A DNA stretch of 64,000 nucleotides from Desulfonauticus submarinus (GTDB taxonomy: Bacteria; Desulfobacterota; Desulfovibrionia; Desulfovibrionales; Desulfonatronovibrionaceae). This document shows, in pieces, positions 34,485-43,666 of the stretch. The stretch's first letter is position 1. Each line of letters starts with the position of its first letter. The position numbers and the translations under genes were made by a program. The stretch is taken from the NCBI RefSeq assembly GCF_900104045.1, contig NZ_FNIN01000002.1:248001-312000 (forward strand), read 5' to 3'. The notes under the pieces were generated by a model, which saw only the letters and a list, made by a program, of their open reading frames with translations, made no database searches and was not told the DNA's origin.

Positions 34485-36478
34485 AACTCCTCCACACAAG
34501 GAAACCACAGTTTAAATTTTGCTCCTTCTTGAAGCGCTTCTAAATCAATTACGCCTCTATGATCTTTAATAATACTTTTTACAATAGCCAACCCCAGTCC
34601 CATACCTTTACCCTTTTCTTTTGTGGTAAAAAAAGGTTCAAAAATACGTTCTTTATTCTCAGGAGAAAGACCAATACCGTTATCTTGAATAAAAAGAATA
34701 ACTCCTTTTGCTTCTCTTTGAGTACCAATAATTATTTTTCCCTTATATCTCTCTAATTTATTTAAACATTTTTTCTCTAAAATCGCATCTCTAGCATTAT
34801 TGATAAGATTAAATATCACCTGTTGCATTCTATTTTCATAACCTAAAATTAAGGGTAGTTCTTCTAAAAGGTCAAGTTCAACCTCTATGTCATTTAAGCT
34901 AAGTTGTTGTTTTAAAATAGACAACACAGAATAAACTACTTTATTTAAATCTACCTTCTCTGGAATCAATCTCGATTTTCTACTAAATTGACGCAAATTA
35001 TTTATAATTTCTGATGCCCTTTTTACTTGCACGCCCAAATCATTGGCAACAGCAATAATTTCATTTCTCTCTAAGGAGGCCTTCCCACTTAATACAAAAG
35101 CTAGAAGATCTGCACCCATTTTTATACTATTTAGAGGCTGATTTAACTCATGGGCTATGCCCGCAGCCATTTCTCCTAAAGCTTTCATCTTCCCAGCCTG
35201 AATAATTTGTGCATCTTTTTCTACCATTTCTGTTACATCATTAGCTGATAAAATAATTGCCTGCCTCTGTTCATAACTAATAGGACAAGCATGGATATTA
35301 ACAAAAAAAGCTTTTTTATTCTTTTTAAAATGAATAACCCTACTCAAATAAAGATAACCTTGTTGAAACAAAACACTATCTTCTTCTTGTAAAAAATTCT
35401 GTGCTTCTGGCCACAATTCCCAAAAATAAAGTTTTCTTAACTCCTCATCTGTATATTCATATACTTCTGCAGCTCTAGGATTAACATCCAAAATTTTTAA
35501 ATCCTTGACTTCAATAACAAAAATAGGTTCAGGCCCACTTACAAATAAAGAGCGGTATTTTTCCTCTGATTCTTTAAGCCTCTTTCTATATAAACGAATA
35601 CTCCAAATCATATTAATAAAAGCACTTCTAAGCTGACTAACTTCATCTCCTTCGCCCTTTTTATAAAAAAGACATTCAGGACAACTATGCACATCTTTCT
35701 CTTGGTCTTGCCTAAAACCAAGTTCATCTAAATGCCAACAAGGAAAATGATGATTTAAAAAGGCAGGACACTGAATTTCTTGGTCGTCTCCTCCTAAACT
35801 TACTTCAAAATTGCCCCTACTAACCTCTTGAGCAGCCTTAGTTAAAGAAACCAAAGGACGGGTGATATTTGACGATATCTTATGAGACAACCAAAAAATA
35901 AAAACAATTACTAAAGAAATAAATCCTAAAAACATAACTCGTAATTTTCCTACCAAGTTATCCATATGTGCCTTATTTAAGCCCACATGGACTCTTCCTA
36001 TCTCATAAATACCCTCCCTAATTGGGGTTTGAATATCAAAAATGGATTTACCTTGCACAGATAAAAGATGCACAGAAGAATCTTTTCTAACCTTATTTTG
36101 TTCTAAAAAAACCCTCAATTCTCTAGGAAATGATTGAACAAAAGTATGAGATATAACCTTATTTTCTGCGTCCACTACAAAAATATAAGCAATAAGCTCA
36201 CGTCTTTCTTTTAACTTAGCTTCATCAAAAATTAATGCTAATAATCTGGGATAATCTTGTTCTAAAACAAAACCCCTTCCTCTCTCTGCTATACTATGTC
36301 CTATAGCAAAGCCCCTGGTTTCTAATTCCTGAGTTAAACTGGCTATAAGTATCCATTTTGCCAACAAAGCTATTGTTGCACTAATCAAAAGAATCGCTAA
36401 AACTATAGAAAAAAATATTTTATTTTTTAGGGAAAGAGCTTCTAAAATTTCTTTAATTCTAAAAAGATGAGCCTTCAC
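34481..36478 (-). CDS. Membrane PAS sensor histidine kinase with Cys-rich HAMP insertion
   Basis: A 665-residue kinase. The first membrane span is near 22-46, a periplasmic sensor region at 50-178, the second span near 180-198. The HAMP first helix (RPLVSLTKAAQEVSRGN, 207-223) is followed by an insertion at about 231-277 with C237, C247, C266 and C269 before the second helix resumes. Then come PAS (305-420), HisKA (GEMAAGIAHELNQPLNSIKM) and HATPase (NLINNARDA, QDNGIGLSP, GMGLGLAIVKS). It overlaps the binding-protein gene by 20 bases and the response regulator by 4, forming a three-gene signalling operon. Confidence 0.92.
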   Translation of the reverse strand: MKAHLFRIKEILEALSLKNKIFFSIVLAILLISATIALLAKWILIASLTQELETRGFAIGHSIAERGRGFVLEQDYPRLLALIFDEAKLKERRELIAYIFVVDAENKVISHTFVQSFPRELRVFLEQNKVRKDSSVHLLSVQGKSIFDIQTPIREGIYEIGRVHVGLNKAHMDNLVGKLRVMFLGFISLVIVFIFWLSHKISSNITRPLVSLTKAAQEVSRGNFEVSLGGDDQEIQCPAFLNHHFPCWHLDELGFRQDQEKDVHSCPECLFYKKGEGDEVSQLRSAFINMIWSIRLYRKRLKESEEKYRSLFVSGPEPIFVIEVKDLKILDVNPRAAEVYEYTDEELRKLYFWELWPEAQNFLQEEDSVLFQQGYLYLSRVIHFKKNKKAFFVNIHACPISYEQRQAIILSANDVTEMVEKDAQIIQAGKMKALGEMAAGIAHELNQPLNSIKMGADLLAFVLSGKASLERNEIIAVANDLGVQVKRASEIINNLRQFSRKSRLIPEKVDLNKVVYSVLSILKQQLSLNDIEVELDLLEELPLILGYENRMQQVIFNLINNARDAILEKKCLNKLERYKGKIIIGTQREAKGVILFIQDNGIGLSPENKERIFEPFFTTKEKGKGMGLGLAIVKSIIKDHRGVIDLEALQEGAKFKLWFPCVEEL

Positions 36479-37661
36479 TTCTACACTTTACCTCCTCCCA
36501 ATCCTTAATCAATTCAAACTTACCACCTTTCAAAATAGTAAAGTAAACTTTATCCAACCCTTGATGATCATTTTGCCTAAAAGAAACCACCATTCCATGT
36601 CCAAGATTCAAGTGGTTAATACTTTCCAAAGCCTTTAATAAGCGAGTCCGAGTCAAATTTTTACCAGCTCTTTTTAACCCCTCAATTAATATTTTAGCAT
36701 TTACAAATCCTTCTAACCCCACAAAACTTATTTCATCCTTAGGAAAGTACTTGGCTAACAAATAAGGATAGCCTTGTTTATCTTTTTTTGAAAAAAGTGA
36801 CGGAGGCGGAACCACTTGAGACATAATTATCTTTTGTCCAAAATCAGCTACCCTTCTAGCTAACTCATTCGCCCCTACAAAAGATACTGCATAAAAAATT
36901 GGAAAAAACTCTTTTTTCGTAGCAAGTTGGATAAATTTTGCACAAGAATTATACGTTCCCACTAAAACCACTGCATCAGGCTTAGAATTCCAAATTTTTT
37001 TAAACCCGCTAAGTATATCAGACGTTCCCCGAATATAACTAGCTCTTACAACAGGTGCTAACCCATATTTTTTCAATGCCAACTCTGTCCCTGTAAGTCC
37101 ATCAAACCCATAAGCATCATATTGATAAAAAATACCAATCCTTTTAATTCCCAAGTCTTCTACCAAATGCTCTATCGCTTGTTTAGTCTCTTCATAATAA
37201 GAGGGTCTAATATTGATTAAATAGGGATTAAAAGGATGCCGCAAAGCATGAGCACCAGTAAACATACCTATTAATGGAATCCTAGCCTCTTCAATAAAAG
37301 GCAAAACTTTTAAAGTAGTAGGAGTTCCCACATAGCAAAATAAGGCAAACACCTTGTCCTGAATTATCAAACGCTGAGTATTATACAAACATCGAGGCGG
37401 ATCATAGCCATCATCATAATAAATAAGCTTTATTTTTCTACCAAACACTCCACCCCGAGCATTCACTTCCTTTAAGTAAGATAAAGCCCCTCTCAAAAAC
37501 TGAGTTCCCAAATACCCAGCATGACCTGCTAAGGCTAAAGATGAACCTAAAACAACTTTATCAGAATAAACTCCACACTGCTCACAAAAACTAGCCTCTT
37601 TATCCTCTCCCCAAACACACCCTAAAGTAAAAATAAACAAAAATAAAAACCACCTTTTCAC
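36459..37661 (-). CDS. Periplasmic ligand-binding protein (LivK-like) linked to the sensor kinase
   Basis: A 400-residue exported type I binding protein. The signal peptide covers about residues 1-18 (KRWFLFLFIFTLGCVWG); a TLGC sequence could be a lipobox but is atypical. The body follows the LivK/UrtA pattern: VVLGSSLALAGHAGYLGTQ, YDDGYDPPRC, FSTP-like AFFCYVGTPTTLKVLP, and IKRIGIFYQYDAYGFDG. No ABC permease or ATPase is nearby. Overlap with the kinase gene suggests it hands a ligand to the kinase's periplasmic domain instead of a transporter. Ligand class (amino acid, urea, short organic acid) cannot be read. Confidence 0.88.
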   Translation of the reverse strand: MKRWFLFLFIFTLGCVWGEDKEASFCEQCGVYSDKVVLGSSLALAGHAGYLGTQFLRGALSYLKEVNARGGVFGRKIKLIYYDDGYDPPRCLYNTQRLIIQDKVFALFCYVGTPTTLKVLPFIEEARIPLIGMFTGAHALRHPFNPYLINIRPSYYEETKQAIEHLVEDLGIKRIGIFYQYDAYGFDGLTGTELALKKYGLAPVVRASYIRGTSDILSGFKKIWNSKPDAVVLVGTYNSCAKFIQLATKKEFFPIFYAVSFVGANELARRVADFGQKIIMSQVVPPPSLFSKKDKQGYPYLLAKYFPKDEISFVGLEGFVNAKILIEGLKRAGKNLTRTRLLKALESINHLNLGHGMVVSFRQNDHQGLDKVYFTILKGGKFELIKDWEEVKCRSEGSSF

Positions 37662-37986
37662 TTTTTACCCCTATATGCCTATTTTGATACAATATTTTTT
37701 ATACTTATTAAAAAACAAAAAATTCATTTTTTAAAACATTTTTTTTAAAAAAATAAAATTATTTCACACCATTACCATATATCCTTCCTGTTGGATTTTA
37801 ATGGCAAAATCCAACAGGAAGGTCTCTAGCAAAAGCAATACATTTCAATAAGTTACCATTAAAAAACATTTTCTTGCTTGAATTTGCACTTTTTTTTGAC
37901 TGGTTGTGTAAGTTTTTAAAGTTTTTATAACGTGAAAAGGTATTTAAGTAAAATTTATTTTAACTTTTAAAATAAGGAGGAAATTT
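37662..37986. other. Gene-free divergent region upstream of formate dehydrogenase
   Basis: A 325-base, very AT-rich gap between the divergent binding-protein gene and fdhA. I see no ORF. It holds a long perfect inverted repeat (37783-37822, listed separately), T/A runs, and the strong fdhA RBS AAGGAGG at 37974-37980. TTGACT at 37896-37901 could be a -35 element, but no good -10 is at the right distance, so I do not call a promoter. Confidence 0.5.
37783..37822. repeat. 17-bp perfect inverted repeat upstream of fdhA
   Basis: CCTTCCTGTTGGATTTT at 37783-37799 and its exact complement at 37806-37822 are separated by a 6-base loop. No T run follows on either strand, and no gene ends nearby, so it is not a normal intrinsic terminator. 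It is either a structured part of a divergent transcript leader or a binding site for a dimeric regulator controlling fdhA and the kinase operon. Confidence 0.65.
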
Positions 37987-40900
37987 ATGAAACTAGGGAG
38001 GAGGGAATTCTTAAAGCTCTCCACAGCCGCTACTTTAGCATCTGCTTTTGGTGGCTTAGGTTTTGACCTAAGTCCTACTATAGCCAAAGCAAATCAGCTA
38101 AAGATAAACTGGGCTAAAGAGAGCACATCTATTTGTTGTTATTGTGCAGTTGGTTGTGGTCTTATTGTCCACACAGCCAGAGATGGTTCTGGAAGAATTA
38201 TTAATGTAGAAGGTGATCCAGATCATCCTATTAATGAAGGAGCACTCTGTGCCAAAGGTGCAGCAATCTATCAACTTGCTGAAAACAAAAATCGCATTTT
38301 AAAGCCTCTTTATCGCGCTCCTGGGAGTGATAAGTGGGAGGAAAAATCCTGGGATTGGATGTTGGATAGAATTGCTAAAAAGATAAAGGAAGTTAGGGAT
38401 AAAACTTTTTTAAGGCGTAATGCAAAAGGACAAGAAGTAAATCGTTGTGAAGGTTTAGCCTCTGTAGGTTCTGCAGCAATGGACAATGAAGAGTGCTGGA
38501 TCTATCAAGCCATGCTTCGGAGCTTAGGCTTAGTTGCTATAGAACACCAGGCGCGCATCTGACACAGCGCTACAGTAGCGGCTCTGGCAGAGTCGTTTGG
38601 ACGTGGCGCTATGACAAATCATTGGATAGATATTAAAAATAGTGATTGTATTTTAATTATGGGTTCTAATGCGGCAGAAAACCACCCCATTTCTTTTAAA
38701 TGGGTAACCAAGGCTAAAGAAAAAGGAGCCAAACTTATTCATATTGATCCTCGTTTTACTAGAACCTCTGCCAAAGCAGACATCTATGCTCCTATCCGTT
38801 CTGGAACAGACATAGCCTTCTTAGGTGGTCTTATAAAATACATATTAGACCATAAACTTTACTTTAAAGAATATGTGGTCAACTACACTAATGCCTCTTT
38901 TATTGTAAATAAGAAATTTGGATTTAAAGACGGTGTTTTTACTGGCTTTGATCCCAAAACTCATAAATATGACAAGTCTTATTGGAAATTTGAACTAGAT
39001 AAAAATGGTAATCCCAAAAAAGATCCTTCTCTATCCCATAAACGATGTGTATTCCAACTCCTAAAAAAATACTATCAACGTTATACGCTAGAAAAAGTAG
39101 CAGAAGCAACAGGAATGCCCAAAGATGCAATCCTAAAAATCTACAAAACCTATGCAGCAACAGGTAAACCAGATAAGTCTGGAACAATCATGTACGCTAT
39201 GGGCTGGACTCAACATACTGTTGGAGTACAAAATATCAGGGCAATGGCTATCATTCAACTGCTATTGGGAAATATTGGAGTAGCAGGTGGTGGAGTCAAC
39301 GCCCTACGAGGCGAATCTAATGTTCAAGGGTCTACAGACCACTGTTTACTTTATCATATTTTACCCGGCTATTTAAAAACCCCAAAAGCATCTCAACCCA
39401 CTCTTAAGGACTACAACAAAAAATATACTCCTGTAGCGCATGACCCCAAAAGTGCCAATTGGTGGCAAAACTACCCTAAGTATTCTGCTAGTCTTATCAA
39501 ATCTATGTATATGGAAGACGATCCCAACAAAGCCTATAAATGGCTTCCTAAGTTAGATGATGGACAAAATGAATCTTTTCTAGTCATCTTTGACGAAATG
39601 CTCAGAGGAAAGTACAAAGGATTTTTTGCTTGGGGACAAAATCCAGCTGTTGGCTTAGCCAACTCTAATAAAGCAAGGGAAGCCTTAAGTAAATTAGATT
39701 GGATGGTAGTAGTTAATATCTTTGATAATGAGACAGCCTCTTTTTGGAAAGGCCCAGGAGTTGATCCTTATCAGGTAAAAACAGAAGTATTTTTCTTACC
39801 TTGTGCAGTTTCTGTAGAAAAAGAAGGTAGCATCACGAATTCTGGTAGATGGATGCAATGGAGATATAGAGCGGCTAAACCATTGGGAGACTCTAGACCA
39901 GATGGCGATATTATCTGTGACTTGTTTAAACGAATAAAACAATTATATCAAAACGAAGGAGGAGTGTATCCAGATCCAGTAGTCAAGCTAAGTTCTGAAA
40001 AATGGGTAAATGAAAAAGGAGAGTATGATCCTCATAAAGTTGCCAAAATAATTAATGGTTACTTTCTCAAAGATGTTAAAGTAAAAGGAAAAACATTTAA
40101 AGCAGGTACTCTTGTACCTAGCTTTGCCTATTTACAAGCAGATGGCTCTACTTGTTCTGGAAACTGGCTCTATTGCGGATCTTATACAGAAAAAGGAAAT
40201 ATGGCCGCAAGACGCGATAAAACTCAAAGCAAAGAACAAGCTAAAATTGGCCTCTTTCCAAAGTGGTCTTGGTGTTGGCCAGTAAACAGAAGAATTCTGT
40301 ATAATAGAGCGTCTGTGGATCTTAGAGGCAAGCCTTATGCCCCTCAAAAACCTGTCATTATTTGGAATGGTTCAAAATGGATAGGCGATGTTCCTGATGG
40401 TGGTTGGAAACCTGGCACAAAATACGCCTTTATTATGCGCAAATATGGTCATGGACAAATATTTGGGCCAGGTAGAGCAGATGGACCATTCCCTGAGTAC
40501 TATGAGCCATTGGAAAGCCCTGTCAAACAGCATCCATTTTCAAAACAACTGCATAATCCGTTGGCCCTCACTTTTAAGTCAAAACTTGAAAAACTTTCCT
40601 TTAACAATCCAAAATACCCAATTGTATGTACAACCTATAGGGTTACTGAACACTGGCAAACAGGAGTTATGACTAGATGGCAACCCTGGCTTTTAGAAAC
40701 AGAACCTCAACTATTTGTAGAAATGAATCCTGAACTGGCTAAAGAAAAAGGTATTAAAAATGGCGAATTAGTTATTGTAGAAAATGAGCGAGGTAGGCTC
40801 AAAGCAGTGGCCATAGTTACCTCCAGATTGAGACCATTTAAAATTATGGGCAAGATAGTTCATCAAGTAGGTCTACCTTGGCATTATGGTTGGGTACATC

Positions 40901-41007
40901 CTAAAAACGGAGGTGATGCTGCAAATTTACTCACCCCTTCTGTAGGTGACCCTAACACTGGTATACCTGAAACCAAGGCCTTTATGGTCAATGTTCGTAA
41001 AATTTAA
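37987..41007 (+). CDS. fdhA: Periplasmic formate dehydrogenase alpha subunit, selenoprotein
   Basis: A 1006-residue Mo/W-bis-MGD enzyme that oxidises formate to CO2 (or the reverse). The Tat signal carries GRREFLKLS and runs to about residue 35. The N-terminal [4Fe-4S] ligands are C50, C53, C57 and C88 (CCYCAVGCG). An in-frame TGA at 38560-38562 encodes selenocysteine 192 in the standard context HQARI-U-HSATVAALAESF; most reading-frame callers split the gene here. The C-terminal MGD-binding half (YRVTEHWQTGVMTRWQPW) is complete. fdhB follows after 11 bases. Maturation genes fdhDE and mobA are at 4917-7059. Length fits the Desulfovibrio FdhA group. Confidence 0.97.
38563..38600 (+). promoter_or_regulatory. 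Bacterial SECIS element
   Basis: Directly after the TGA codon, CGGCTCT (38579-38585) and AGAGTCG (38589-38595) form a 7-bp stem with one G-U pair and a GGC apical loop, 16 bases past the TGA. This is the place and size expected for the hairpin bound by SelB. It lies inside the coding sequence. Confidence 0.8.
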
Positions 41008-41018
41008 GGAGGTAACTT

Positions 41019-41753
41019 ATGGAAGGAAAAGCATTTTTCATAGATTTAACTAGATGTACGGCGTGTAGAGGATGCCAAATAGCATGTAAAGAATGGCATA
41101 AACTACCTGCAGAAGAAACTAAAAACTGGGGATCTCACCAAAACCCCAAAGATTTATCCTATATTACTTATAAACTGGTACGGATGAAAGAAGTAGTAGA
41201 TAAAAAAGGTCATATTCAAAATTGGCTCTTCTTCCCTGAACAATGCAGGCATTGTTTAGAGCCACCATGCAAAATGGCAGCTGATGACTATGACCCAGAA
41301 GCAATTATTCATGATCCTCTAACAGGAGCAGTAATTTTTACTGAAAAGACCAAAAACTTGCCATTCAATGAAATAAGAGAGGCGTGTCCTTATAATATCC
41401 CAAGACAAGATCCTAAAACCAAGATTATTGCTAAATGTGATATGTGTATAGATAGAGTTCAAAATGGACTTTTACCTATTTGCGTTAAGACTTGTCCTAC
41501 AGGAGCGATGAATTTTGGGGATAGAAAAGAAATGGTTGCCTTGGCTAAAAAAAGACTGGCTAAAGCAAAGAAAATCTATCCACATGCTTCGTTGGGAGAC
41601 CTAGGAGATGTCCGTGTAATTTATTTATTCCAAGAAAAACCTAACAACTACTATGAATTTGCAGTGGCAAGTTTAGACAAAAACAAATACTTAAGCCGTA
41701 AAGAACTGCTGGCAAAAGCATTTGCCCCTCTCAAACATATTCAGACTGGTTAA
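41019..41753 (+). CDS. fdhB: Formate dehydrogenase beta subunit (four [4Fe-4S])
   Basis: A 244-residue ferredoxin-like subunit that takes electrons from FdhA. Cysteine sets appear in order: C13, C16, C19 and C23 (CTACRGCQIACKEW), CRHCLEPPC, ACPYNIPR, CDMC and ICVKTCPTGAMNFGDR, enough for four clusters. There is no signal peptide, so it is exported bound to FdhA by the Tat system. No membrane gamma subunit or dedicated cytochrome c follows, so the soluble periplasmic dimer presumably passes electrons to a type I cytochrome c3 encoded elsewhere. Confidence 0.96.
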   Translation: MEGKAFFIDLTRCTACRGCQIACKEWHKLPAEETKNWGSHQNPKDLSYITYKLVRMKEVVDKKGHIQNWLFFPEQCRHCLEPPCKMAADDYDPEAIIHDPLTGAVIFTEKTKNLPFNEIREACPYNIPRQDPKTKIIAKCDMCIDRVQNGLLPICVKTCPTGAMNFGDRKEMVALAKKRLAKAKKIYPHASLGDLGDVRVIYLFQEKPNNYYEFAVASLDKNKYLSRKELLAKAFAPLKHIQTG

Positions 41754-41767
41754 GACCCTCCTCATCC

Positions 41768-41795
41768 AAGGCACTGGGAATATTCCCAGTGCCTT
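41768..41795. terminator. Bidirectional terminator between fdhB and marC
   Basis: AAGGCACTGGGA (41768-41779) pairs with TCCCAGTGCCTT (41784-41795) around ATAT, a perfect 12-bp stem between convergent genes. The plus side continues CTACTTT and the minus side GGATGAGG, so the T run is weak. Position and perfection still favour a terminator serving fdhAB. Confidence 0.7.
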
Positions 41796-42374
41796 CTACT
41801 TTAAATAAAACATAATGCCCTTGCGAATAATCATAACTGAAATTGCAGCCAAAAGTAAGCTAGCCAACTTTGAAATAGTTCTTGCTCCATTCTTACCTAA
41901 AAATTTATAAACACTTCTTGCAAACCAAAAAACAATTCCTACTAATCCAATATTGATAGTAACTGCTATTGCAGTAGGCCAAAAACCATGTTCATTCATC
42001 AATAAAAGAGATGTCGTCATAACAGCAGGTCCTGCAATAATAGGGACCCCTAATGGGACCGGGCCAATATCAGAAGGATCAACTTTTCTCCTTTTCTTTT
42101 CCACAGAAACCAAATCTACCACTGACATAATTAAAAGCAAGATACCGCCTGAAACCATAAAATCAGCAACACTTAGTCCCAAAAGACGTAAAACATAAGT
42201 GCCTCCTAAAAGAAATAAAATTGCTACTACTAAAGCCGTTAAAACAGATTGAATGGCAACCTGCCTTAACTTCTCTAAAGAAAGCTCTTGAGTAAGGGCC
42301 ATAAACAAAGGCAAAATACCTAAAGGATCCACAGCAATAAAAAGAGGAACAAAACTTAACCAAAAATTTTCCAC
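41796..42374 (-). CDS. MarC family integral membrane protein
   Basis: A 192-residue protein with six hydrophobic segments. Family markers are the N-terminal FVPLFIAVDPLGILPLF, the central GPAVMTTSLLL and VPLGVPIIAGP. MarC proteins (UPF0056) were once linked to multidrug resistance, a claim later withdrawn, so function is unknown. Some archaeal members were reported to carry amino acids. It is a single gene converging on fdhB. Confidence 0.9.
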   Translation of the reverse strand: MENFWLSFVPLFIAVDPLGILPLFMALTQELSLEKLRQVAIQSVLTALVVAILFLLGGTYVLRLLGLSVADFMVSGGILLLIMSVVDLVSVEKKRRKVDPSDIGPVPLGVPIIAGPAVMTTSLLLMNEHGFWPTAIAVTINIGLVGIVFWFARSVYKFLGKNGARTISKLASLLLAAISVMIIRKGIMFYLK

Positions 42375-42439
42375 TAATCCCTCCTTTAACTTACTTTAAT
42401 GGTTAATAAAAAGTACTGAAAAATAAAATAAAAAAACTA

Positions 42440-42468
42440 TTGACAGTTGATCAATAGAGCCTTATTTC
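42440..42468 (+). promoter_or_regulatory. Promoter for the 59-residue gene
   Basis: A consensus TTGACA at 42440-42445, a 17-base spacer and TATTTC at 42463-42468 lie 36 bases upstream of the ATG at 42504. The -35 match is perfect and the -10 match is four of six. Confidence 0.55.
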
Positions 42469-42503
42469 GCTTCTCCATCAATTTTTTCTTTTAGGAGAAA
42501 ACC

Positions 42504-42683
42504 ATGAAAGAAGTAACAAAATTCTTAGCCCATCAAAAACTAAATTTTAAAGATAAATACTTTAGCATGCCCATTTCTTTTACCTTAAAAGAGGTAGGAT
42601 GCATACTTTTCGATTTCTTTTTTGTCCAGGTAAAAAAAACCAGAATGATGTTCACCTATTATCCACCAATGCCCAAACGCTAA
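42504..42683 (+). CDS. Small protein of 59 residues, unknown function
   Basis: A frame shorter than usual cut-offs, beginning MKEVTKFLAHQKLNFKDKYF and containing FTLKEVGCILFDFFFVQVKK, then MMFTYYPPMPKR. It has a full RBS (TTAGGAG, 6 bases before the ATG) and a good upstream promoter, which together support expression. It is basic, with one short hydrophobic stretch and one Cys. I do not recognise a family. Its stop overlaps by 4 bases the end of the convergent MBL-fold gene. Confidence 0.55.
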   Translation: MKEVTKFLAHQKLNFKDKYFSMPISFTLKEVGCILFDFFFVQVKKTRMMFTYYPPMPKR

Positions 42684-43504
42684 AGCATTAAGGACTGCCC
42701 TTGTCTGGTCATAAATATATGTAGTCCTTTGGATTTGCCCAAAAGTTGAAAAGAGCGCTCTAATTTTAAAAGCTCATCATCTTTTCTATTTTGAGAATGG
42801 TGAAAAAGACCCAAAGACTTTACTTTAGCGTTAAAAGCGAATTCTAAAACTGCTTCCATACGAGAGTGCCCCCACCCTTTTGTCCGTTTATATTCTTGTG
42901 AAAGATATTCTGCATCATGGATTAACAAATCAGCAGAAAAACAAAACTCTAAATACTCTTCATAGCTTTTTGAATTAACATGGTTAAACTCTAACTCATT
43001 ATCTGTTAAATAAACAAAGGTCTTGCCATTATATTTAAATTTATACCCTAATCCAGAATCAGGATGTGAAATGGGTATGGCCTCTATTTCTAAATCTTCT
43101 TTTTTAAAAGGGAAATCCACAGGTCTAGATATAAATCTACTTTCCACTTCTTGTTTTTCCACAGGAAAATAAGGTTTTCTAAAAAGATCTAAAATATACT
43201 CTACAACATCTCCTTGAACCTGAAAATTATAAAAGATTTCTAAAGTAGCCCCTTCATATATAGGACGGAAAAAAGGTAATCCTAAAATATGATCCCAATG
43301 AACATGTGTAAATAAAAAATTAAAATTTTTCTTTTCTTGTATAGATGCCATATTCCCAAGTTCTCTAATTCCAGTTCCAGCATCTATGATAAACTCTGTC
43401 TGAGGAGTTTTAATCTGAATACAAGGAGTATTTCCACCAAATTCTACATATTCTCTTCCACTTACTGGAATCCCTCCTCTACATCCCCATAACACTATCT
43501 CCAT
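42680..43504 (-). CDS. MBL-fold metallohydrolase
   Basis: A 274-residue soluble hydrolase. The metal motif HVHWDHILGLPFF (H-x-H-x-D-H) is near residue 70, with later ligands in ISHPDSGLGYK and LLIHDAEYLSQEY and a final His in LGLFHHSQNR. The N-terminus (EIVLWGCRGGIPVSG, with CIQIKTPQTEFIIDAGTGIREL) is like the group of phosphodiesterase or beta-lactamase-fold proteins near PhnP and cAMP phosphodiesterases. The substrate is unknown; cyclic nucleotides are a guess supported only by the adenylate cyclase at 55286. Confidence 0.8.
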   Translation of the reverse strand: MEIVLWGCRGGIPVSGREYVEFGGNTPCIQIKTPQTEFIIDAGTGIRELGNMASIQEKKNFNFLFTHVHWDHILGLPFFRPIYEGATLEIFYNFQVQGDVVEYILDLFRKPYFPVEKQEVESRFISRPVDFPFKKEDLEIEAIPISHPDSGLGYKFKYNGKTFVYLTDNELEFNHVNSKSYEEYLEFCFSADLLIHDAEYLSQEYKRTKGWGHSRMEAVLEFAFNAKVKSLGLFHHSQNRKDDELLKLERSFQLLGKSKGLHIFMTRQGQSLML

Positions 43505-43666
43505 CTATTCCCCCCACTACAATAAAATTATATCTAAATTTTAAAATTCGATATTTTAAATAAAGATGTACTTCAAAAGTAAAGTTTAGATATAACTTGC
43601 TTTGTCTAAAAGTTTTCATTAGTTTTAAATATAATTTAACGTCAAGCTAAAAGGATGATAGGTTTT

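Noticed and set aside
38560-38562. Stop codon splitting fdhA, as if a pseudogene
   Set aside because: The context is the standard selenocysteine site of formate dehydrogenases, both halves are intact in the same frame, and a SECIS-like hairpin follows.
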